DNA from: an uncultured Prevotellaceae bacterium
Lineage (GTDB): Bacteria > Bacteroidota > Bacteroidia > Bacteroidales > Bacteroidaceae
Direction of reading: 5' to 3'
Assembly (NCBI GenBank): GCA_900318115.1
Contig: ONJJ01000006.1
Location: 1-64,000, forward strand
Length of the DNA: 64,000 bases
Of this stretch, positions 7,331 to 15,102 are shown piece by piece. Positions within the stretch are counted from its first letter, which is position 1; each line of letters begins with the position of its first letter. Position numbers and translations under genes: made by a program. The notes beneath the pieces were generated by a model. It saw nothing but the letters and a program-made list of their open reading frames with translations, ran no database searches and was not told the origin of the DNA.

Positions 7331-9054
7331 GTCACCACGACCTTCCGTCCTCCGCGGACGTAAACACCCGGGCGTGCGGGAGCTGCCAGACGTCGTCCGC
7401 TGAGGTCGTGCCATTCGCCGAGCGCCTTGTCGGCAGAAGCACTCTCGAAGAGTTCGTGGATGGCATCGTAGTGTTCGCCGTCGAAGAGGAAGCTGACCTG
7501 CATTCCGTCCTCCGAGAGGGCAATCCGGCTCAGCGTGTGGGGCATGATTCCCGACTTGGTGAAGACCTTGGCGGCCGGTGTGGAGTTGGCAGTCAGGGAG
7601 TCGTTGCAGAGGACCACGGATCCCGCTTCATCCCGGACGATGTAGGGGTAGAGATTTCCCTTCCATGCCTTCAGGCGTTCTTCGACGGAGTAGTAGCTGC
7701 CGTGGTAGTTGTTGTTGGCCGCGATGATGGTCATGCGCTGGTGGTTGGCATTGGTATTCACGCGGTTGCCGGTCCATGCAGAGCTCAGGTAGTCCACGTG
7801 TGTGACCTGCAGTCCCTTGCCGTATTTTGCGAGGTTATGATCCCAGTTGACTGCCAGGCGTGCCTCCAGGATGTAGTATTCGTTGGGGTTCTCCGGGTTG
7901 GTGATTTTCATCCCTACACCCTCCGGGGTAGCTATGGGGTCGAGTGTATAGACACCAGGTTCGGTCAGTTCCTGCAAGCTGCGCCATCCCAAGAAATCGC
8001 GCTCGTAGGCGGTGTAGGCCACGGGTGCGTGGCCGTTGATCATGTAGCACCCATAGTCCATGAGGCTCCATACATCCATTCCGAAGGAAGTGCCCTCCGT
8101 GTCGTACAAGTCGGGCAGTCCGAGTGCATGACTGAGTTCGTGGCACATCACTCCCACCCCATCCGGCAAGCACCGCAAGGGTGTGCCGTCCTCCGCCAGC
8201 TTCGAGACGTAATTCTCGCAGCAGCTGGCGCTGGCTCCGAAGCGCAACACCGTGCCGTCGTCCATCGTGGTGGTCGTGGTCTGGACGTTCTCCTTGGGCC
8301 AGATGAGGTTTGTATTCGTCTGGTAGGTATTCTCGCCGCACCCGGCATAGATGAAGAAGACGAGGTCCACGTTTCCGCCTCCCTTCTTCTTGTTGTCGAA
8401 GTCAGACCAGTCACCATCATACATGGCCGTAGCCTTGGTGACGGCCTCCTTGGTGAGCTCGCTGTAGCGACGATCCTTGGAGGTGCCGTTGTTCTCACCG
8501 TAGTAGCTTACGGGATGACTCAGCTGCACAGGACCGATGATGACAAACTCCGGCTGGAAGAGGGAGTCGCTCTGTCCGAGGAAATAGTCGGCGATGCTGC
8601 CATAGCTTCCGTGGCCGGTGTAGCGATGCCCGTCGCGTGTGCCGTTGCAGAAGAGATCGTAGTACTGTCGGACCTCCTCCGGTGTGTTGCCGACGTGGAA
8701 CACAGAATCCTGGAAATTCAACAGCACGACGGGCACCTTGGGCCGACCTGTGGAAGGCAGGGGAGCCGTGGCGTGTGAGCCTATTCGGCGCGCCGCCACA
8801 CGAGCTGCCGAGGCCAGTGCAGCCTGCTGGTCGGATGCCTGCACGCGAGTGTAGCGTCCTGCGAAGCCTGCTGCAGGCTCTACCACATCCCCGTCGTCCG
8901 TCTCCAACCAGCTGTAGTGTTCATCGCCGTGGGTGGTCACGTAGATTTCCGTGCCGTCGATGAGGCGGACTTTCAAGCGCACACGCTGGACAGGAACTGC
9001 CCAGGCGGCAGCCGACAGGAGTAGCAGGGACAGGGCCCAGAATATCTTTTTCAT
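7324..9054 (-). CDS. Secreted M6-family zinc metalloprotease
   Basis: 576 residues from the ATG at 9054; a longer frame upstream lacks signal-peptide character and overlaps the promoter. A signal peptide (about 1-19) ends in AWA. The zinc motif HELSHALGLPDLYD has H305, E306 and H309. It shares overall plan with the M6 protein encoded directly downstream but is clearly diverged, with a longer central region rich in Thr (TTTTMDDG). The C-terminus ends in HDLSGRRL...GVYVRGGRKVVVTK, the tag seen on neighbouring secreted proteins. A promoter with perfect 20-bp spacing lies upstream, so this gene probably leads a two-gene protease operon. Confidence 0.85.
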   Translation of the reverse strand: MKKIFWALSLLLLSAAAWAVPVQRVRLKVRLIDGTEIYVTTHGDEHYSWLETDDGDVVEPAAGFAGRYTRVQASDQQAALASAARVAARRIGSHATAPLPSTGRPKVPVVLLNFQDSVFHVGNTPEEVRQYYDLFCNGTRDGHRYTGHGSYGSIADYFLGQSDSLFQPEFVIIGPVQLSHPVSYYGENNGTSKDRRYSELTKEAVTKATAMYDGDWSDFDNKKKGGGNVDLVFFIYAGCGENTYQTNTNLIWPKENVQTTTTTMDDGTVLRFGASASCCENYVSKLAEDGTPLRCLPDGVGVMCHELSHALGLPDLYDTEGTSFGMDVWSLMDYGCYMINGHAPVAYTAYERDFLGWRSLQELTEPGVYTLDPIATPEGVGMKITNPENPNEYYILEARLAVNWDHNLAKYGKGLQVTHVDYLSSAWTGNRVNTNANHQRMTIIAANNNYHGSYYSVEERLKAWKGNLYPYIVRDEAGSVVLCNDSLTANSTPAAKVFTKSGIMPHTLSRIALSEDGMQVSFLFDGEHYDAIHELFESASADKALGEWHDLSGRRLAAPARPGVYVRGGRKVVVTK

Positions 9055-9105
9055 AAAAGCTTCCTTAAAGGTGATTAAATGTCGTTTTATGTATATAAGA
9101 GGGCA

Positions 9106-9137
9106 CAAAAATAGGTATTTTCAGCCAAGAGACCAAA
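9106..9137 (-). promoter_or_regulatory. Bacteroidetes-type promoter for the M6 protease pair
   Basis: On the minus strand TTTG (9134-9137), 20 bp, then TATTTTTG (9106-9113). Box identity and spacing match the consensus. The start codon at 9054 lies about 50 bp downstream. Confidence 0.75.
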
Positions 9138-9218
9138 GAAAAGGCATAAAAATCGCCCCGCAGCACATTCCCGAAGCACATTTTAGGTTTTTGCGCTCCA
9201 CTTTCCGCAAGTTTTCGT

Positions 9219-9226
9219 TACCTTTG
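9219..9226 (+). promoter_or_regulatory. -7 element (TACCTTTG) for ispE
   Basis: TACCTTTG matches TAnnTTTG and lies 42 bp before the ispE ATG. A TTTTTG at 9188-9193 is the nearest -33 candidate, but its spacing of 25 bp is long. It is back to back with the promoter of the M6 pair. Confidence 0.6.
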
Positions 9227-9267
9227 CAACGCGGTATTGAAATTCCGCGCCTATATATCCTCTTATA

Positions 9268-10110
9268 ATGATTGTTTACCCAAACGCCAAAATCAATCTC
9301 GGTCTGAACATCGTCCGGCGCCGTCCGGACGGCTACCACGATCTGGAAACCATCTTCTACCCCATCCCCTTGCAGGACGCGCTGGAGGTTCAGGAGCTCA
9401 CGGAGGAGCCTTCCGGAAGTACCACGGGCCCCAGCCGCCATCGCCTGCGTCTGGCCGGAACTCCCTTGGAGGGAGACCCGGAGCAGAACCTGGTGCTGCG
9501 CGCCATCCGTCTGCTGGAAGCGGACTTCGAGTTGCCGGCCCTGGATGTGTACCTCTACAAACACATCCCCGCAGGTGCCGGTCTGGGAGGCGGTTCGGCG
9601 GACGCAGCCTTCGTCCTGCAGCTCATCAACGAGAAGTTCCAACTGGGGCTGACGGACGAGGAGCTGATGCAACGCCTGAGCACCCTGGGTGCCGACTGCC
9701 CCTTCTTCGTGCTCAACCGTCCCTGCTTTGCCACCGGGATCGGCAACGAGCTCACCCCCATCGACCTGGACCTCAGCGGGTGGCATCTGGTGCTGGTGAA
9801 GCCCGACTCGCAGGTGAGCACGCGCGAGGCCTATGCCTCCGTGACTCCGCAGGAACCGCTGCTCTCGCTGGAGGACATCGCCCGCCGTCCCGTCTCGGAA
9901 TGGCAATCGCTGATGCACAACGACTTCGAACAGAGCGTGTTCCCGCAGCATCCTGAGATTGCCGCCATCAAAGACCGACTGCTGGACCTCGGTGCGAGCT
10001 ACGCCGCCATGACGGGCAGCGGCAGCGCCGTCTTCGGACTCTTTGCCACTCCCCTACTCCACATCGACGAGAAATTCAGCGACTGCTTCGTGCGGCAGCG
10101 CGAGCTATAA
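9268..10110 (+). CDS. ispE: 4-diphosphocytidyl-2-C-methyl-D-erythritol kinase
   Basis: 280 residues, the usual IspE length. It phosphorylates CDP-methylerythritol at the 2-hydroxyl in the MEP pathway to isopentenyl diphosphate. Visible GHMP-kinase features are the N-terminal YPNAKINLGLNIVRRRPDGYHD substrate motif (residues 4 onward), the ATP loop PAGAGLGGGSADAA (about 95-110) and the C-terminal AAMTGSGSAVFGLF glycine motif (about 250-263). It is transcribed divergently from the M6 proteases and is followed after 27 bp by a secreted esterase gene. Confidence 0.95.
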   Translation: MIVYPNAKINLGLNIVRRRPDGYHDLETIFYPIPLQDALEVQELTEEPSGSTTGPSRHRLRLAGTPLEGDPEQNLVLRAIRLLEADFELPALDVYLYKHIPAGAGLGGGSADAAFVLQLINEKFQLGLTDEELMQRLSTLGADCPFFVLNRPCFATGIGNELTPIDLDLSGWHLVLVKPDSQVSTREAYASVTPQEPLLSLEDIARRPVSEWQSLMHNDFEQSVFPQHPEIAAIKDRLLDLGASYAAMTGSGSAVFGLFATPLLHIDEKFSDCFVRQREL

Positions 10111-10137
10111 AAAAAACGAACTTAACTACTTCCTGTC

Positions 10138-11931
10138 ATGAAACGTACATTGCTTTCACTCGCAAGCCTTCTTCTGGTGCTGCAGGCTACGGCCTATAAG
10201 AAACAGGAGATCAACATCAGCGTGAACGGCCAGCAGCGGAACATGGTGGTTTACGTACCCAGTTCACTGCCTGCCAAGTCCCCCTTGTTCATCGTCACAC
10301 ACGGCATGAACCAAAGTCCCGAGTACCAGTACGGTGCCGATAAGATGTACGAGATGATTGACACCGCCAAGTTCGTGATCACCTACCTGCGCAGCAACGG
10401 CAACACCTGGGATATCGGTGGCACGAACGACCAGACCTTCGTCAGCAAGACCATCGACGAGATGGCCAGCCGCTACGACATCGACACGGATCGTGTCTAT
10501 TGGTCAGGCTTCTCGATGGGTTCGATGTTAATCCACCACTGCATAGCCAACATGCAGGACAAGATAGCCGCCTTCGCCCCTACCAGCGGCATCCAGTTCT
10601 CGGAACAACCCTGGAACAACTGCAAGAAACCCGTGAACCTGCTGGAGTGCATAGCCTACGGCGACGATGTCTTCGGGTATGAGCAATATGGCATCCACGA
10701 CTACATCGAGAACTACGCCAAACACGACAAGCACCCCAACTACTCCAAGACCACAGGCTACAAGCCCATCAGCAGCAGCTGGTACAACGGAGACCTGGAG
10801 AAATGGAGCGGAGGTCCGAACGGAGGCGAGGTATGGCTCTACTCATACAACAACGGCGGTCACTGGCCTATGGACCTGAACCGCCATCTCATCTGGAATT
10901 TCTGCAAGCGCTTCTATCGCAATATGCCCCATGTGAGGATTACTCAGCCGGCCGGCGAGACCACCCTCCTCTGCATGGCCCCCCAGGGAGAGGCAACCTT
11001 CCCGGATGTCACCATCCGCACCAGTGCCAAAGCCCCCAACGGCAAGGTGGCCAAGATCGACTTCTACGACGGCAAGACGTTGCTGGAATCCCGGACCGCC
11101 AGCCCCTATTCTGCCACGCTCACGGCTCCCAAGAGCGGCAAGCACAACCTCCGTGCGGAAGTGACCGACAACAAGGACAAGACCGCCCAGGCTACATGTC
11201 TGGTGAACTGTGTGGCATCGAAAGGATCGTACAACCTGCACCAGCACTTCTCCAGCGAGGGAGTGGTGCCCCAGGACTGGTACGTGAGCAATGGCTCGAC
11301 CAAGCGCGCCGGAGGCGGCACCGTTTACACCAGCGGCGCGCGCATCCTGCATTTCACCAATTCGGTCCGCGCCTTCGAGTACGGACTGCTGGTACAGAAC
11401 GCCTCGGGCCGAGCCAGATCTGCCTGGGCCAAGTTCGGCGACGACAACGCCCGCTCCACCCTCACCCTGCACGCCGGCCACTACGCTATAAAATATAAGG
11501 TCTGCAACTGGGACCAGCCCGAGTTCGCTCCGGTGATCCTCTCCATTCAGGATGGCAAGGGTCAGGAAGTCGCAGCCGAGACCTTCACCCCCACCGTCAA
11601 TATTGGTGGTGACGCGGCGGGTAAGTTCGCCAGGTTCAACCAGCAGGTCTTCGAATTCGACATTACCGAGACGGGAGAATACGTCATCGTTTTCTACGCC
11701 GACGCCACCAAGAACGCAGACTTCGTCCTCGGCCAGGTCACCATCCAGGCGATGGAATTCACCGAGACAGGCGTCCGCGAGATCGGCCTCCAGCCCGAGA
11801 CCGACAAAGCACAACGGAGCAACGGCATCTTCGACCTCAACGGACGCCGGATAGCTGACAGCCCTGCTGCGGGAGCGCCCCTGAAGCACGGCGTCTATCT
11901 CATCGGAGGACGCAAAGTAGTCATCAGATAA
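10138..11931 (+). CDS. Secreted alpha/beta-hydrolase (PHB depolymerase/feruloyl-esterase type) with accessory domains
   Basis: 597 residues with a signal peptide (about 1-19). Residues 20-265 form an alpha/beta-hydrolase of the poly-hydroxybutyrate depolymerase/feruloyl esterase type: an oxyanion-type THGMNQS segment, the nucleophile elbow GFSMGS (serine near 125) and a late GGHWP that could supply the catalytic histidine. An Ig-like segment follows (about 270-360), then a beta-rich possible carbohydrate-binding region (about 365-540). The end, IFDLNGRRI...GVYLIGGRKVVIR, matches the C-terminal tag of the M6 proteases. Likely an extracellular esterase acting on plant cell-wall esters or similar polymers; the substrate is inferred only. 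Confidence 0.78.
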   Translation: MKRTLLSLASLLLVLQATAYKKQEINISVNGQQRNMVVYVPSSLPAKSPLFIVTHGMNQSPEYQYGADKMYEMIDTAKFVITYLRSNGNTWDIGGTNDQTFVSKTIDEMASRYDIDTDRVYWSGFSMGSMLIHHCIANMQDKIAAFAPTSGIQFSEQPWNNCKKPVNLLECIAYGDDVFGYEQYGIHDYIENYAKHDKHPNYSKTTGYKPISSSWYNGDLEKWSGGPNGGEVWLYSYNNGGHWPMDLNRHLIWNFCKRFYRNMPHVRITQPAGETTLLCMAPQGEATFPDVTIRTSAKAPNGKVAKIDFYDGKTLLESRTASPYSATLTAPKSGKHNLRAEVTDNKDKTAQATCLVNCVASKGSYNLHQHFSSEGVVPQDWYVSNGSTKRAGGGTVYTSGARILHFTNSVRAFEYGLLVQNASGRARSAWAKFGDDNARSTLTLHAGHYAIKYKVCNWDQPEFAPVILSIQDGKGQEVAAETFTPTVNIGGDAAGKFARFNQQVFEFDITETGEYVIVFYADATKNADFVLGQVTIQAMEFTETGVREIGLQPETDKAQRSNGIFDLNGRRIADSPAAGAPLKHGVYLIGGRKVVIR

Positions 11932-11994
11932 CCCCCATAAACTCCAACTTCACAGATCCGTACATACAAATTCACGCCAAAAAGAACAACCATT

Positions 11995-14928
11995 ATGAAA
12001 CACCTCACCAAACTGGTTGCCCTCGCAACCATCGCACTCCTCACGCTAAATAGCTGCGACAAGCAGGACTATGAAACCGTGAAGGGCGACCCCATGCAGA
12101 CCCGTATCTACACGCTGAAGAACGGCCTGAAGGTCTTCCTCTCCGTCAACAAGGACGAACCGCGCATCCAGGCAAACATCGCCGTGAAGACCGGTTCGCG
12201 CAACGATCCTGCCGAGACCACCGGTCTGGCCCACTACCTTGAACACCTAATGTTCAAGGGAACCAAGCAATTCGGCACCAGCGACAGCACCGCCGAGGCT
12301 CCCCTGCTCGATGAGATCGAACAACGCTTCGAGGCCTACCGCCAGCTGACGGACCCCGCAGCCCGCAAGCAAGCCTACCACGAGATTGACAGCGTCAGCC
12401 AGCTCGCTGCCAAGTACAACATCCCCAACGAGTACGACAAGCTGATGGCCCTCATCGGTTCTGACGGCACCAACGCCTTCACCAGCTTCGACATCACCTG
12501 CTACGTAGAGAACATCCCCTCCAACGAGGTGGAGAACTGGGCACGCATCCAAGCCGACCGCTTCCAGAACATGGTCATCCGAGGATTCCACACGGAGCTG
12601 GAAGCCGTCTATGAGGAGTACAACCTGCACCTCAGCGAGGACAGCGAGAAGATGATCAACGCACTGCTCTACAAGCTCTTCCCCACCCACCCCTACGGCA
12701 CGCAGACCACCATCGGCACGCAGGACCACCTGAAGAACCCCAGCATCACGAACATCAAGAACTACTTCAAGAACTACTACTGCCCGAACAACGTCGCCAT
12801 CTGCATGGCCGGCGACCTCGACCCGGAGAAGACCATCGCCATCCTGGAAAAATACTTCGGCGACTGGCAGCCCAATCCCGATTGCCACCAGCCCGAATAT
12901 GCCCCCGTGGCAGCCATCACCCAGCCCGTGGACACCACCGTGGTGGGTCTGGAGGCCGAGAACCTCTACATCGGCTGGCAGTTCCCCGGTGCCAAGGACC
13001 GCGCCTGCGACACCCTGTCGCTGCTCAGCCAGGTGCTCAGCAACGGAAGAGCCGGACTTCTGGACCTCGACATCAACCAGAAGATGCTCATGCTCGGAGC
13101 CGGCGCCGGCGACTACCAGCTGGCAGACTACAGCCTGTTCTTCATGGCCGGCAATCCGCGTCCCGGCCAGTCGCTGGAAGAAGCCCGCGACCTGCTGCTC
13201 TCTGAAGTCGAGAAGCTCAAGAGCGGCAACTTCCCCGACGACCTCCTGCCAGCCATCATCAACAACATGAAGCTCAACCAGATGCGTCAGCTGGAGCACA
13301 ACAGCGCTCGCACATCGATGTTCCAGGACGCCTTCGTCAACGGCATCGAGTGGAAGGACGCCGTGGAGCGCATCGACCGCATCGCATCCCTCACCAAGGA
13401 AGACCTCGTCGGTTTCGCCCAGCGCCACCTGAAGGACAACTACGTCACCGTGTTCAAGCGTCAGGCCGAGGACCCCAACATCAAGAAGATCGAAAAGCCC
13501 GAGATCACCGCCATCCCTGCCAACCGCGACCAGATGAGCGCCTTCGTCAAGGAGATCCAGGACACCGAAGTGGAACCCATCCAGCCCCGGTTCGTGGACT
13601 TCCAGAAGGACCTCACCGTAGGGAACTGGACTTCCAAGACAGACGATGCTCCGGAGCACAAATTGCCACTGATCTACAAGCAGAACACCGAGAACGGCAT
13701 CTTCTACCTCGTCTTCCACTTCCCCTTCGGCTCTGCTGCCGACAAGCGTCTGGACGCAGCCAGCGACTATCTGTCCCTGTTAGGCACAGACACCCTCACG
13801 GCCGAGCAAATCCAGCAGCGCTTCTACGGACTGGCTTGCAACTGCTACGTCGGCGTAGGTCCCTATCGGACTACCGTCACCATCTCGGGACTGGATGAGA
13901 ACATCGACGCTGCGCTGGAACTGGCAGAGGACTTCCTCAAGAACGCTCAGGTGGACAGCACCGCTTATGCCGCCTACGTGGCCAACGTTGCCAAGGCCCA
14001 GGCCGATGCCAAGCTGCAGCAGCAAAACTGCTTCGACTATCTCCGCGCCTACGGCACCTACGGTCCTCGCAACAGCGAGCGCGACGTCATGACCGCTGCC
14101 GAACTGGCACAGACCAATCCTCAGGATCTGGTGGACCTCATCCACGGTCTCTCCAGCTACGAGCACAGCGTGCTCTACTATGGTCCCCGTTCCATGGCCG
14201 ACCTATCGACCCTCCTGACCAACAAGCACCGCCTGCCGGCTGAGCTGAAGGCACCTCTCGCCTTCGAAGAATACATGGAACAGCCCACTCCCGAGACAGA
14301 AATCCTGCTGGCACCCTACGATGCAAAGAATATCTACATGATTGCCTTCAACAACGAGGAGCGTCCCTGGAATGTAGAGGAGATGCCGACTGCGGCCCTC
14401 TTCAACGAATACTTCGGTGCCGGAATGAACGGTATCGTGTTCCAGGAACTGCGTGAGAGCCGCGGACTGGCCTACAGCGCACGTGCCTACTACAACCAGG
14501 CACCGAGCCGCAAGGGACACCCCGAGACGAGCTACACCTACATCATCTCGCAGAACGACAAGATGATGGACTGCATCCGCACCTTCAATGAAATCCTCGA
14601 CTCCCTGCCCCAGAGCCAGAGTGCCTTCGAGATCGCCCGCCAGAGCCTGCAGAAGCAGCTGGCCGCCCAACGCACCACCCGCTTCAGCGTCCTCAATGCG
14701 TGGATGGCCGCCCAGGAGCGTGGTGTGGACTATGACATCAACGAACGCATCTACCGCGAGCTCCCCAACCTCAAGCTCGAGGACATCGTCCGCTTCGCCA
14801 ACGAACGCATGGCCCGCAAGCCCCGCCGCTACATGATTCTCGGCAACGAGAAGGAGCTGGACCTGCCCGGACTGCTGCAGGTGGGACCCATCAAGCGGGT
14901 CAGCCTGGAAGAGATATTCGGGTATTAA
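11995..14928 (+). CDS. M16-family zinc peptidase (pitrilysin-like), lipoprotein
   Basis: 977 residues. The N-terminal hydrophobic stretch ends in LTLNSCD, a lipobox with cysteine 21, so the protein is likely lipid-anchored. The inverted zinc motif HYLEH (H80, E83, H84) sits in the first M16 domain, with a third-ligand glutamate expected in the ELEAVYEEYN helix near 205. Two M16 repeats follow; the second (from about 540) lacks HxxEH and should be structural, as in other M16 proteins. The GAGMNGIVFQELRESRGLAYSA stretch is typical of the second half. It probably degrades imported or periplasmic peptides. The next gene is another peptidase, which suggests a shared proteolytic theme. Confidence 0.88.
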   Translation: MKHLTKLVALATIALLTLNSCDKQDYETVKGDPMQTRIYTLKNGLKVFLSVNKDEPRIQANIAVKTGSRNDPAETTGLAHYLEHLMFKGTKQFGTSDSTAEAPLLDEIEQRFEAYRQLTDPAARKQAYHEIDSVSQLAAKYNIPNEYDKLMALIGSDGTNAFTSFDITCYVENIPSNEVENWARIQADRFQNMVIRGFHTELEAVYEEYNLHLSEDSEKMINALLYKLFPTHPYGTQTTIGTQDHLKNPSITNIKNYFKNYYCPNNVAICMAGDLDPEKTIAILEKYFGDWQPNPDCHQPEYAPVAAITQPVDTTVVGLEAENLYIGWQFPGAKDRACDTLSLLSQVLSNGRAGLLDLDINQKMLMLGAGAGDYQLADYSLFFMAGNPRPGQSLEEARDLLLSEVEKLKSGNFPDDLLPAIINNMKLNQMRQLEHNSARTSMFQDAFVNGIEWKDAVERIDRIASLTKEDLVGFAQRHLKDNYVTVFKRQAEDPNIKKIEKPEITAIPANRDQMSAFVKEIQDTEVEPIQPRFVDFQKDLTVGNWTSKTDDAPEHKLPLIYKQNTENGIFYLVFHFPFGSAADKRLDAASDYLSLLGTDTLTAEQIQQRFYGLACNCYVGVGPYRTTVTISGLDENIDAALELAEDFLKNAQVDSTAYAAYVANVAKAQADAKLQQQNCFDYLRAYGTYGPRNSERDVMTAAELAQTNPQDLVDLIHGLSSYEHSVLYYGPRSMADLSTLLTNKHRLPAELKAPLAFEEYMEQPTPETEILLAPYDAKNIYMIAFNNEERPWNVEEMPTAALFNEYFGAGMNGIVFQELRESRGLAYSARAYYNQAPSRKGHPETSYTYIISQNDKMMDCIRTFNEILDSLPQSQSAFEIARQSLQKQLAAQRTTRFSVLNAWMAAQERGVDYDINERIYRELPNLKLEDIVRFANERMARKPRRYMILGNEKELDLPGLLQVGPIKRVSLEEIFGY

Positions 14929-14941
14929 GAAGACAGAAAAA

Positions 14942-15102
14942 AGACCCACCCCCCGCCCTCCCTGTAAGGGAGGGAGTGGTTACCAAACAAGTTCAAAGCA
15001 TTTTTCTATATGAAAGCAATTCAACATTTTTTGCTTAAAATAGCTATTACAAGTGTATTAGTAATCGCTCCCTCCCTACAAGGGAGGGCGGGGGGAGAGT
15101 CT
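14942..15102. repeat. 161-bp segment bounded by 42-bp imperfect inverted repeats
   Basis: The left arm 14942-14983 and the reverse complement of the right arm 15061-15102 match at 35 of 42 positions. Each arm itself contains a perfect 8-bp hairpin, CCCTCCCT/AGGGAGGG (14956-14974 and 15070-15088). The interior (14984-15060) is AT-rich. The start codon (15010) and codons 1-31 of the S41 protease lie inside, including all of the predicted signal peptide. No transposase is present, so a MITE-like or BIME-like element is possible. Two independent insertions of the same arm in opposite orientation are the alternative. Confidence 0.8.

Noticed and set aside
7303..8778. Long plus-strand frame opposite the second M6 protease
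   Set aside because: Antisense shadow of a protease with an intact HExxH motif, signal peptide and consensus promoter.
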